From JBGPQJ01 sp963829485 (GTDB lineage: Bacteria; Chloroflexota; Anaerolineae; Anaerolineales; Villigracilaceae), in the NCBI GenBank assembly GCA_963829485.1, contig CAWHIK010000007.1, positions 248,001-312,000 of the forward strand: 64,000 nucleotides of DNA, in the 5' to 3' direction. The stretch's first letter is position 1. Each line of letters starts with the position of its first letter. Under the pieces are notes generated by a model, which saw only the letters and a program-made list of their open reading frames with translations, ran no database searches and had not been told where the DNA came from. Position numbers and translations under genes: made by a program. Below are positions 9,417 through 20,293 of this stretch, piece by piece.

Positions 9417-11334
9417 TTATTTCTGGAACAGGCTGAAATCAATATGTTCCCAGGTTGCGCCAGGGTTGACCAGGATCGTCACGGTGCCAGCATCGGCTGC
9501 ATCCTTGAGGGTCTGGGTCACACCGGCCAGCGTGGTGGAATCGAGCACGTCCACCTGTCCGCCGAGCAGTTGTGCTTCAGCGTTTTCGGCGGTGATGAAG
9601 GAGATGACCAGGTTCTTGGTCTTGGGTTCGCCAAGCGCATAAGTTGGGGTTGGCTTCGAAGACCATCTTCTCGCCCTTGACCCATTCCTTGATAACATAG
9701 GGACCGAAGCCAAGCGGCTTCTCGGCAATTTCGGGCAGGGTCGCCCAATCCTTGGCGGGAACTTCGGCCAGGGTCTTGCCCTTATAGGGACCATCCGATT
9801 CGATCACCTGGTGAGCAGGATAACTGCCAGAACTGGCTCAGGTAATAGAGCGGGTCTGAAACGCCCGGGCATGAAGGTGACGGTATTGCCGTTATCGGCA
9901 AACTCGACATTGGCTGACCGGTCGCAGGTGATGAAGGTGGTGGCGCCGGATTCCGGATCGCACTGGATCTTCTAGCCCAGTTCAAAGTCGGCTGCGGTAA
10001 CAGGCGTGCCATCGGACCAGGTGAGACCATCGACATACTCGTACTTCATGATCATCTGGTTCATCTTCACGGTGTGCCGGTGAATTCAACTGTCTCGCCG
10101 TCGCTGTTGATGACCGACATGCCAGCTGCAAGCGGGGCACGATATTGCCATCGGCAGCCTGAACCAGATCGCCTTCCTTGACTTCCACGGCAGCGATCGT
10201 GGCCAGGCCGGATTCGAGCGTGGAGAGTTGCTTCAGCAGGATCGGAGTGTAGGTGAAATTGGGCTGAATAGTAATCCATGCCCTGAACCAGGCTGTAGGC
10301 AAGCGCAGTCACCATGGCATCTTCAACCTGGCGGAACAAGGAAGCGGGTTCCTGCGTGAAGCCAAGCACGATGGTATCGTCGCCGGGTTTTTCCCACTGC
10401 CGCGTTATAGATCCAGTACTCGGCACCGGGGATCGGCGCAAAGTTCACCAGATTGGGTGAGAAGGCAAAGGTTTCAGTGCGGTTGAACAGCGGGATGGCG
10501 GGGACGTCCTTGGTGTATTCCTGCCTGCACAATGGTGTAGGCGGCCTTGCGCTCGTCCTGGACCAGGCGGTTGTTGGCGATCTTGATGTTGTCGCTGGCG
10601 GCTTCATTGCACCAGCCCATGTAGTTCTGGCCTTCCCAGCCGTTGGCGGGCGAGGGGATCTGGTCGCAGGCCCACAGGGTCTGGCCACCGGGATCGGCCT
10701 GGCCGACCCAGGCGTAGGCGCCCAGCTCGAAGTCGCGGCGGGCGAGACCGGTCGTGTCACCGAACCACCAGGAAGCCGGGACGTGGAAGCGCAGGATGCG
10801 AATACCGCAGTCGGCCATCTGCTTCTCGAACACAGCCGCCCAGGTCTGGCGGAAGGCGGCGGTGGTGGTGGTGAATTTCAGCGACAGCTCATCGCCAGCT
10901 GCATTATTGTAGAAGCCGGTGCCTTCATTCATTACATAGCCGGCTTCTTCAAGAAGAGCCTTGCCCTTTGCGGGATCGAAGGGGTAGATGGTGATGTTCT
11001 CATCACCGGCATACGCCCACTGGAAGCTGGGGATCATGGTGTTCATGACCAGTTTTTGCTGGGCTGCTTCATCGAACCAGCGGGTAGACCGACTTGACCA
11101 GGTCAAGTTTGTTGGTGCAGTAGGCAATCGCCTGGCGGACCTTGAGGTCACCCAGGAACGGGTGCGGGACGGTGAAGGCTCCGCTTCGACTTCGACTTCA
11201 ACGGTCTTCTCGACTTCAACGGTCTTCTCAACCTCGACGATCTGCGTCTCCACGATGGTCTGGGGAGTGCCGCAGGCCGCGAGCAGCATGCTGGCGAGCA
11301 CCAACAGGCTTACAACAGAAAACATGCGTTTCAT
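9417..11334 (-). CDS. Peptide-binding lipoprotein (SBP_bac_5) with circularly permuted domain order; multiple frameshifts
   Basis: This extracellular peptide-binding lipoprotein supplies the first Opp set. The start at 11334 follows an AGGAGG site; the signal peptide ends LAAC, then comes a linker with VEVEKT repeats. The order of the solute-binding fold is reversed. Directly after the linker comes LKVRQAIAYCTNK, normally mid-protein, then the C-terminal part ending VPAIPLFNRTETFAF. Only then follow the N-terminal elements DTIVLGFTQEPASLF, GLTWSDGTPVTAADF, GPYVIKEW and AEAQLLGGQVDVLDS, and the protein stops after GATWEHIDFSLFQK. About ten indels and one in-frame TAG at 9973 had to be read through, but the block order does not depend on frame. 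A strong promoter lies upstream at 11490-11518. Confidence 0.8.
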
Positions 11335-11489
11335 TGGGTTTCTCCTCCTGAGAAATTTTTGATAATCTGGAATTGGGTTAACTTCAAACATTGGCGTGTT
11401 TCTTTCTGGTCAACACCTCCTTCCATATAACACATGGATCACCTATTCAGTTGTGGCGTACATTTTACCGTAAATTTACCGCGACTGTC

Positions 11490-11518
11490 ACTATAGCATA
11501 AGCATTTTGCAAAGTCAA
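11490..11518 (-). promoter_or_regulatory. Sigma-70-type promoter for the first opp operon
   Basis: On the minus strand, TTGACT (11513-11518) is followed after 17 bases by TATAGT (11490-11495). Each hexamer matches five of six consensus bases. It is about 150 bases upstream of the first binding-protein gene. Confidence 0.75.
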
Positions 11519-11572
11519 GAAATGCCATTTTATAGGGATTCGCGGCACTATACATGTGATACTTATCTTAAT

Positions 11573-13522
11573 TTAAGGATTACACTGCGGTCCGTAATTC
11601 AGCGACTCCACGTTCCACAGGTCGCTGGTGGAGGTGGGGTCGAGGCCGTAGCTGCACATGTCCGCGCGTGCCGCGCCACTTTCAAGCGCCAGTAGAGGGG
11701 GACGCCGGGCAGGTCGCTGGCGTAGAGGTATTGCGACTGATCCTGAGCGGCAGCATACTCAGGCGCATCCGGCAGGGACGCGGACGCAGCCGCGCAGGCC
11801 GCATCGAACTCCGCGCTGCTGTACCCGCTGACGTTGGTCCCCACCCATTTGTTCGCAGCGTTCGGGATCTCGGGCGTGGTGAACCAGCTGCAGGGAGGCG
11901 CGAAGCCGATGGTCCCCATGGCATACTGCGCGAGGTCGAACTTGCGGCCGAAGAGCGGACCCTCCGGGCCGGTGCTGTAAAAATCATTGGGGTCGTCGAA
12001 GAACTCCACCGTGACGCCGATACCGCAAGCGGCCAGCGACCCGGAAAGGATCTCGGCTGCCTGCCGGCGCTGGGTGGCGCTGGTGGTCCAGTAGTTCACA
12101 GTGAGGGGCGTGCTGAGCAGAACGCCGGGCACATTCCGTGAGAGGCGCGGCGTGGCGGGGTCGTTGTCGCTGTCCAGCCAGCCGGCCTGGTCGAGCAGCT
12201 GCATCCCGCGCTGCGGGTCATAGGGATAGGACGGCACATTTTCGTTGTAAACAGGACTCTCAGCCGGGACGTAAGTGTCCGGCACGGAGGTCAGCCCGTA
12301 GAGAATCTCGTCCACCACTTTCTGACGGTCGAGGCAGTAGGCGATCGCCTGCCGGGTGCGCGGGTCCCCAAAGAAATCGGGGCGGTCGCCGCCGGCAGCG
12401 GAGTAGCCGTTGTCGTAGGAAGCCGGCGTGATGCCAAAGTCCAGGCGCTCCATGACGTTGGTTTCGGTAAAGGCCGCCTTGAGCTGGTCTGCACTCTGCA
12501 TGTCGATCAACAGTCCGACCTGCCCGTCGAGGCGGACCGTCGGGTCGATCAGGTCGCACTCACCGGCCACCAGCATGGTCAGAGCCTCATTGGCATCCGC
12601 AGCGAATCGATAGGTCAACGAGTCGATGTGCGGCAGCCCATCCACGGCGCGGAAATAAAGCGGATTCTTCGTCAGGCTGATGTGGTCCCCGCTCACCCAC
12701 TCGTCCACCACGTATGCTCCCCAGCCGAGCGGAGTCCTGCTGGAAAGTTCCGCGGTCGGCAGGTCGGCGGCAGGGACGGATGCCCATGCGTGCTCGGGGA
12801 GCGGCGGCCAGAAATTGGTGCTGTAGGCCGGGTCAATGAAACCGGGGATGCCCCACCACTGCACGGACAGGTCGTCCACGGCTTCATAGATTTGTGTGCG
12901 GTCTGTCAGGTATTTCGAGGCGGGAGTCGACCAGTCGCGGTTAAGCTCGAACGCGTAGACCGAATCGGCGGCGGTCAGCGCTGCGCCGTCCGACCATATT
13001 AGACCGGGCAGGAGTGAGAAAGTGACGGCAAGCTGGTCCATTTGCAGCGTGCTGACCCCGTCATAGTTTAACGGCACAGTTTGAACTGGTGCAGCCGCTG
13101 GGAAAAACCTGGATATCCTTATCGAGTGCCACAACGTTCCCGTTCACATCCAGGACAAGGGTGCCTTTGCTGACATCCACCGGCGCGAGGACGGCGTCAC
13201 CGTCGGCAATGCTGGGGAGTTTTTTCAGGATGACCGGCTGGTATCCGTAGGAGTTGCTGTCGATGGGACCGTCGTAGATCGCCGCCAGGACTCCCTTTGC
13301 GGCAGCGTTGGGTTCGCCCAGGGGATAGAGCGTGTTCGGCTCCGCGCCCAGGCAGATGGTCAGGCTGCGCGTCTCGGCTGCGGGGGTATCGGACACCACG
13401 ATCGGAGTTGGCGTCGATTCAGGGAGTGACGGTGTTTCTGTCACAGGAGGCTGGCAGGCTGCCAGACCGAAGAGAATGGTAAAGGCAACAATGGTTTGCC
13501 AGATAAATCGGTTCCGGGCCAT
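11573..13522 (-). CDS. Peptide-binding lipoprotein, SBP_bac_5, canonical order (two frameshifts)
   Basis: This extracytoplasmic substrate-binding lipoprotein of the Opp locus starts at 13522, 6 bases after a GGAG site. The signal peptide ends LAACQPP, followed by a Pro/Thr/Ser linker. The normal family order is visible: TICLGAEPNTLYPL, then GLIWSDGAALTAADSVYAFE, ECDLIDP, RTRQAIAYCLDRQKVVDEI, YPYDPQRGMQLL and SDLPGVPLYWRL. An extra C near 13090 and a missing base near 11678 interrupt it; repaired length is 649 aa. It is the useful in-locus comparison for the permuted relative just downstream. Confidence 0.87.
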
Positions 13523-13599
13523 AAGGCGCTCCATATAAAAAACAGGATTCAGGCTCATTAACCTGAATCCTATCTCATGTCGTGATTTAGGGCAAGTTG

Positions 13600-14587
13600 T
13601 TACTGGGTGCCGCGCATGCGCGGGTCGAGCGCGTCGCGCAGGCCGTCGCCGAGGAAGGTGAACGAAAGCACGATCAGTGCGATGCACAACGCCGGAGCGA
13701 ACAGGATCCACGGCTGCGTGTTGATCGCCGTCTGGCCCTCCAGCATCAACGCACCCCAACTGGTGATGAAGATGGCGTTCGGATCGGTTGCCGGCCGCAG
13801 GCCGATGCCCAGGTAGCCCAGGATGGCTTCCGTGATGATCAAGTCCGGGAATCAAAAGGGCGGAATAGACAATGAGAGGGCTGAGGGAGTTCGGCAGGAT
13901 ATGGCGGGTCATGATGCGCGAGTCCTTCACGCCGATGGACCGCGAGGCCTCGACGAACTCCTTGTTCTTGAGCGAAAGCGCTTGCCCGCGGGTAAGTCGC
14001 GCCGCGCTCACCCAGTTGACGATGGCGAACGCAACGAACAGCAGCAGCATGCCGTTGAACATTTGACCGAGAGGACTGTCGCGCAAGGCGACCATCACGA
14101 TAATAAAGAAGAGCAGATCGGGGAAGGCATAGATGACATCGGTGATGCGCATGAGGACATTATCGGTGCGCCCGCCGACATAGCCTGAAATCATACCCAC
14201 CGTCGTCCCTATAATTAGAATGATAAGGGTCGGAATGACCGCCACCACCATCGAGACACGCGCGCCATAAATGGTGCGGCTTAACACGTCGCGGCCGAGT
14301 GTGTCCGTTCCGAGGAAATGTTCCTGCTCGCCCACCTTGGCGGTCTGGCCTTTGAACCAGGGTGGCGGCAGATAGCTTTTTCCATCGTTGATCTTCAGGG
14401 GATTCGCGGGGGCGATGACAGGCGCAAAGATTGCCACGAGCAGGAAGAAGCCGATGATGATCATGCCGGCGACGGCTGCCCGGTTGCGGATGAGCCGCTC
14501 CCAGGCTTCACGCCCGAGGCTCTTGCTCTCGCGGAAGACATCCAGGTTGGCAACCTTGGGATCACTGTTTGTATTTTCGTTGGTCAT
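13600..14587 (-). CDS. oppC: Oligopeptide ABC transporter permease, OppC type, second set (one frameshift)
   Basis: The permease has an N-terminal cytoplasmic stretch, a first helix (AGMIIIGFFLLVAIFAPVI) and LGTDTLGRDVLSRTIYGARV. The EAA-type loop is NKEFVEASRSIGVKDSRI, and the C-terminus is LRDALDPRMRGTQ. One extra base near 13845 breaks the frame at IPDLIITEAILGYLGIGL; removal gives 328 aa, normal for the family. The start at 14587 lies 17 bases after the oppB stop. Confidence 0.88.
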
Positions 14588-14603
14588 AACCGATAACTCC
14601 TGC

Positions 14604-15611
14604 TTACTTGTCCAGACGGATGCGCGGATCAATAAAGCTGTAAATGATATCCACGCTCAGGTTTGCGAGTGCGACGAGCAACGCAAAGATCAGGGTCGTG
14701 CCCATGATCATGGAATAATCGCGCTGGCCGATGGACTGCACATAGGCGCGGCCCATGCCGGGGAAACCGAACATGGTTTCGATAATGAAGGAACCGGTCA
14801 CCAAAAAGGCCAATGCCGGTCCCAGGAAGGTGACCACGGGGATCAAGGCGTTCTTGAGCATGTGGCGCGGGATGATCACCCGCTCCGCCAGACCCTTGGC
14901 GCGCGCCGTGCGCACATAATCCTGCCGCATCACTTCCAGCATGGCAGAGCGCGTCTGTCGCGCCGTGGTCGCCATGGTGCCAAAACCCAGGATCAGGGCG
15001 GGCAGGAACCAGGCGTTGGGCGTAGCCCAGGTGGTGGGAATGACATTGACCCAGTTCAACCAGGAGGCAAAAATGATAATTAGAAAAATACCCATGACAA
15101 AGTTCGGTACGGAAACGCCCACGGTCGTTATGAACATGCCGATGTAATCCCAGAAGGTGTTCTGCTTCAGCGCGGACAGGATGCCGATCGGGATGCCTAT
15201 CACCACCGCCATGGTGAGCGCGATTAAACCCGACCTCATGGAGTATCCGAAGCGGCTGTCCCAAACGGGCTTGTTCTCCGGCGGGCTGAATAAAATATCC
15301 TGAACCGTGCGCCCGCGCTGGCGGTACGATGGACCGAGGTTGCCGCAGACCAGGCCGCAGACGAACTCCTTGGTCTGGCTGTTGACATCACCAACGATAT
15401 AGGCCATGAACTGGCGCCACATCGGCTTGTCGAGGCCATAATACGCATCCAGGGATTTCTGGGTGGATGCATCGACCTGACGGCGTTCCTCGCTGGTGTC
15501 CCAGGGACCTCCGGGGGCGCTGCGCATGATGGTAAAGGTTACCAGGGCAACCGTAAACAGGACAGGAAAAAGCCAGAGCAGGCGGCGAATCAAATAGGTG
15601 GTCATAGGCAA
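14604..15611 (-). CDS. oppB: Oligopeptide ABC transporter permease, OppB type, second set
   Basis: This intact 335-residue permease begins TTYLIRRLLWLFPVLFTVAL, the standard OppB/DppB N-terminal helix. A large periplasmic loop with paired cysteines (FVCGLVCGNLG) precedes five more helices. The EAA loop RQDYVRTARAKGLAERVI contacts the ATPases, and SFIIETMFGFPGMGRAYVQS is family-typical. It is the only permease of the locus without an indel. Confidence 0.92.
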   Translation of the reverse strand: MPMTTYLIRRLLWLFPVLFTVALVTFTIMRSAPGGPWDTSEERRQVDASTQKSLDAYYGLDKPMWRQFMAYIVGDVNSQTKEFVCGLVCGNLGPSYRQRGRTVQDILFSPPENKPVWDSRFGYSMRSGLIALTMAVVIGIPIGILSALKQNTFWDYIGMFITTVGVSVPNFVMGIFLIIIFASWLNWVNVIPTTWATPNAWFLPALILGFGTMATTARQTRSAMLEVMRQDYVRTARAKGLAERVIIPRHMLKNALIPVVTFLGPALAFLVTGSFIIETMFGFPGMGRAYVQSIGQRDYSMIMGTTLIFALLVALANLSVDIIYSFIDPRIRLDK

Positions 15612-15633
15612 CTCATAAAAAGAGAGGGGTTTC

Positions 15634-15659
15634 GGGCTGGCTGGTTACCCAGCCAGCCC
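15634..15659. repeat. Perfect hairpin between binding-protein and permease genes
   Basis: GGGCTGGCTGG (15634-15644) pairs perfectly with CCAGCCAGCCC (15649-15659). Its place after the binding-protein gene and before oppB suggests a hairpin that raises binding-protein mRNA over permease mRNA, a known pattern in ABC operons. Confidence 0.6.
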
Positions 15660-15684
15660 TTAATTTTACTTCACTGAACTGTTA

Positions 15685-17465
15685 TTACTTTTCGATCGTA
15701 ATGGCCCACGGAACCATGGAACCAGCCCAGTCAGAGTCCTGCGGGGTGGTGGTCACGCCCTTGACCCACGGCTGCACCAGATAGTGATTGGTGCTGTTGT
15801 AACCGAAGGCGGAGGGGATGTCAGCCAGAAGGAGCTGCTGCGCCTGTTTGTAGTAGTCCATGCGCGCGACGGGATCCAGTTCGACATCAGCCTTGGCAGT
15901 CAAGGCATCCACTTCCGGGTTCACGTAACCCTGGCGCTGCGCAAAGGTCGTGTCAGAGCGCCAGTACACGCTCAGCCAGTTCTGCGGATCCGGGTAGTCG
16001 GCGCACCAGCCCTGGCGGGCCAGCAGCGGGAAGGTAGCGGGATCCTTGGTGAGGGCGGTGAAGGTGGTCGTGTCGACCGGGTCGAGGGCAATATCGACGC
16101 CGAGGTATTCCTTGTATTTCGCGACCAGCCACTCAGAGCGCTGGCGGTTGCGGGGGGTATCGCCGAAGGTCAGTTTCAGGCCGAGGGCGTTGAGCGCATC
16201 GGGACCACCGTAGGTGGATTCGGCCAGGGCAGCCTTGGCGCGTTCGGGGTCGAAGTTAGAGCGGGGATCTCGGAGTCGTATCCAGGATATCCGGGGGGAA
16301 TCCAGGTCCAGGTCGGGGCGCTCAGGCCGCCGTCCACATCGCGTGCCCAACCTTCCGCATCGAAGGCGAACGCAAAGGCTTCGCGGACCTTCTTATCGAG
16401 GAAGGGTAAATCGTAGGTGGAGCCATCAGGGGCGGTGTATTTGGCTGCCAGACCGAACTTGATCAGGGTGGTGCAGGAGCCTGGGTAGATCATGTGCTGA
16501 GCCGAGAGAGCGGGATCAGCGTCGATCGTGGGCAGGTCTTCAGCGGCTGAGAGAGTGATGTCCAGCTCGCCGTTCTTGTAGGCTTCGAAGGCCACAGCGG
16601 AGTCGGTGATGTAGCGGTATTCCATCTCGTAGCTGGGGATGCCGGCGCCGACGAAGTTGGGGTTCGGGACAAAGTGCTGGCGGACAAAGGGTTCCACAAC
16701 GTCCATGACGAAGGGACCATTACCCACCTGGTACTTGGAGCTGTTCCACCAGAGGTCGCCGCCTTCTTCGATCATTTCCTGCTTGGCGGGGTAGGCAACC
16801 CAGATACCGGCGATGGTGTGGAAGTAGGGAGCGGGCTTCGAGAAGGTCAGGGTGAGGGTGTCGCAGGCGGCATCTTCGTAGTCAACGCACTCCGCGCCAT
16901 CGGCATGGGAGGCTTTAACGCCCAAGGCAGCCTTGAAGACTTCGGGGTCATAACCTTCGGCGGTGGTGTCCGCGGCGCGCCATTCGGGGGCGCCCAGGAT
17001 CTCGTCGGTGATGGAAGCATATTCACCGGCCGTGGCGGGGTCGATGTTGCGCTGGAAGGCATACTCAAAGCGCTTGGCATTGAGCGAGGTGCCGTCGCTG
17101 TAGACCAGGCCGGGTTTCAGTTTGAAGGTCAGCTGGGTCGCATCTTCGTTGTAGGTCCAGCTCTCGGCAGCGCCGGGGACGGTTTCCAGCTTCTCGTTGA
17201 AGGTGGTCAGGCCCAGGTAGATCTGCTTGAGGGTGGCGATTTCATTAACGTAGGATGACTTCTGCGGGTCGATCACATCGGGATAGGTGCCCATGTTGAT
17301 GCGCAAAAGATCGGGCTCCTCCACGGGAACCGGAGTGGCAACCACTTCGATCACCTGGGGAGTGCCTTCGACGATGACGGTCTCAACGATGGTTTGCGGC
17401 TGGCAGGCGGCCAGTACCATGCTGGCGACGGCGAGCAAGCCTAGGATTACTAATAACTTACGCAT
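15685..17465 (-). CDS. oppA: Peptide-binding lipoprotein, SBP_bac_5, second set (one frameshift)
   Basis: The lipoprotein signal peptide is MRKLLVILGLLAVASMVLAA followed by the lipobox Cys, then a TIVETVIVEGTPQ linker. Canonical fold elements follow in order: LLRINMGTYPDVIDPQKSSY, YSDGTSLNAKRFEYAFQ, VGNGPFVMDVVEPF, ELDITLSAAEDLPTI, KKVREAFAFAFDAEGWA. After repair come DPERAKAALAES and QQLLLADIPSAFGYN. One missing base near 16262 breaks the frame; repaired length is about 593 aa. It has its own promoter (17577-17604), and oppB/oppC follow downstream. Confidence 0.88.
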
Positions 17466-17576
17466 GTGTCTTCTCCTCATCAAATTAATTTGGAATGGAT
17501 ACGTACCTTTTTAATTGGCAGCATTTCCACGATCAGTTTTTCTGTCCGTCAATCACCTCCTTAACAGAGTTTGTTA

Positions 17577-17604
17577 ATCATACTTTACACCTAAACTATA
17601 TCAA
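17577..17604 (-). promoter_or_regulatory. Promoter for the second binding-protein/permease operon
   Basis: Minus-strand TTGATA (17599-17604), 16 bases, then TATGAT (17577-17582). The -35 overlaps the end of the upstream oppF gene, so binding protein and permeases can be expressed apart from the ATPases. Confidence 0.65.
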
Positions 17605-18569
17605 GTGGCAAGCGGCAAAATGCCCGGGTTCCACTTCGCGGAGTTCGGGGGTGGTCAGGGCGCACGTTTCCTTCGCGATCGGGCAGCGTGTGCGGAAGTG
17701 GCAGCCCGAGGGCGGGTTGACCGGGGATGGGACGTCGCCCTCCAGGATGATCCGGCTGCGGTCCTTCTCGATGGCCGGGTCGGGGATCGGAACCGCCGAG
17801 AGCAGCGCCTTTGAATAAGGATGAAGCGGGTTGGCGTACAGGGTGTGGCGGTCGGTGATTTCGGCAATGGTTCCCAGGTACATCACTGCCACCCGGTCGC
17901 TGATGTGGCGCACCATCGACAGGTCGTGGGCGATGAACAGGTAGGTCAGGTGGAACTCATCCTGCAGATCCTCCAGCAGGTTGACCACCTGCGCCTGGAT
18001 CGAAACATCCAGTGCGGAGATCGGCTCATCGCACACGATGAACTCAGGCTGAAGAGCCAGCGCGCGCGCCACTCCGATGCGCTGGCGCTGGCCGCCGGAA
18101 AACTCATGGGGGTAGCGGGTGGCAAAAGACGGATTCATCTTGACCAGCCGGAGCAGGTCCTCCACCCGGTCCTGTACTTCCTTGCCGCTGGCCACATTGT
18201 GGACCACCAGCGGCTCCCCGATGATGTCCCCGACCGTCATGCGAGGGTTGAGGCTGGCATAGGGGTCCTGGAAGATCATCTGCATCTTGCGGCGCATGCG
18301 GCGCAGCTCCTCGCCCTTAAGGAGGGTAAGGTCCTGATCTCCGTAGAAAACATGTCCGGCGGTCGGCTTGTACAGCTGCAGGATGGCGCGTCCGGTCGTG
18401 GATTTGCCGCAGCCCGACTCGCCCACCAGCCCCAGCGTCTCGCCTCGTTTGATCGAGAACGTGACCCCATCCACTGCGCGGACAGCTCCCACTTCTTTCT
18501 GGAAAACACCCCGGTAAATGGGGAAATGCATCTTCAGGTCTTCAACACGGAGCAGGGCATCGTTGTTGG

Positions 18570-18573
<4 letters not shown>
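17596..18573 (-). CDS. oppF: Oligopeptide ABC transporter ATPase, OppF type, second set
   Basis: This intact 325-residue ATPase has Walker A GESGCGKSTTGRAIL, signature FSGGQRQRIGVARALAL, Walker B EFIVCDEPISALD, switch His in FIAHDLSMVRH, and tail GCHFRTRCPIAKETC. It overlaps the end of oppD by four bases (18570-18573), so the two subunits are probably translationally coupled. Together they energise the second set of permeases, from which they are separated by the binding-protein promoter. Confidence 0.93.
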
Positions 18574-19563
<990 letters not shown>

Positions 19564-19640
19564 TCACGAATTCCTTTGCTTTACAATGATCTTGTGATGG
19601 GTTCTGTTTCGTATTAATTTTACTCCCAACAAGTCGATGA

Positions 19641-19669
19641 ATTATACTCCAAATCCCAACCATAAAAAA
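19641..19669 (-). promoter_or_regulatory. Possible promoter for oppDF of the second set
   Basis: Minus-strand TATAAT (19641-19646) is perfect, but the hexamer 17 bases upstream is only TTTTTT. It is placed about 80 bases before the oppD start. Confidence 0.35.
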
Positions 19670-19732
19670 ACGGGGCCCCACGTGAAGAAAATAACCTTAA
19701 TGTCATCATTTTTATTGTACTTTTATCGTTTG

Positions 19733-19761
19733 TTGACAGCCCCTCTCCGCGACGGTACAAT
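19733..19761 (+). promoter_or_regulatory. Sigma-70 promoter for mscL
   Basis: Perfect TTGACA (19733-19738), 17-base spacer, then TACAAT (19756-19761). It leaves a leader of roughly 25 bases before the mscL start. Confidence 0.8.
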
Positions 19762-19791
19762 CAACCATCGATAGTACCGAGGAGGATGGTG

Positions 19792-20220
19792 ATGCTCAAG
19801 GAATTCAAGGACTTTGCGTTGAAAGGGAATGTCGTCGACCTGGCGATCGCCGTGATCATTGGCGGCGCCTTCGGCAAGATCATCACCTCACTGGTCAACG
19901 ACATCATCATGCCGCCGTTCGGCATGCTGTTGGGCGGCGTCAATTTCACCGATTTGTTCATCTCATTGGACGGGCAATCGTATCCCTCGCTGGCTGTCGC
20001 GCAGGCTGCCGGAGCGCCCACCATCAATTACGGCATCTTCCTGAATAATATCATCAGCTTCATGATCATCGCCTGGGTGCTGTTCCTGGTCGTCAAAGCG
20101 ATGAACCGCATGAAGAAAGCGCCGGCGCCTGCCGATCCCACGACCAAGACCTGCCCGCACTGCGCGACGGAGATCCCGCTCAAAGCCGCCCGCTGCCCGC
20201 ACTGTACGTCCAATCTATAA
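19792..20220 (+). CDS. mscL: Large-conductance mechanosensitive channel with C-terminal zinc ribbon
   Basis: MscL opens under membrane tension to release solutes during osmotic downshock. LKEFKDFALKGNVVDLAIAV and GGAFGKIITSLVNDIIMPP form the N-terminal helix and pore-lining first membrane helix; a second helix lies at about residues 75-100. The C-terminus adds a zinc ribbon with two CPHC motifs. GAGGAGG directly abuts an upstream in-frame ATG at 19786, so I choose the ATG at 19792, which has a workable 6-base spacing. Its own promoter lies just upstream. Confidence 0.92.
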   Translation: MLKEFKDFALKGNVVDLAIAVIIGGAFGKIITSLVNDIIMPPFGMLLGGVNFTDLFISLDGQSYPSLAVAQAAGAPTINYGIFLNNIISFMIIAWVLFLVVKAMNRMKKAPAPADPTTKTCPHCATEIPLKAARCPHCTSNL

Positions 20221-20293
20221 CTTTTCACTGGAACTGGATTTCTATATTTAGGGGCGGCCCCCGGCATGGACGGTCGCCCCTGTCTGTCTCACC

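Noticed and set aside
13061..14632. Single protein joining an OppC permease to a binding lipoprotein
   Set aside because: The continuous frame results from an extra base near 13845. The permease ends normally at 13600 and the lipoprotein has its own signal peptide and ribosome-binding site.
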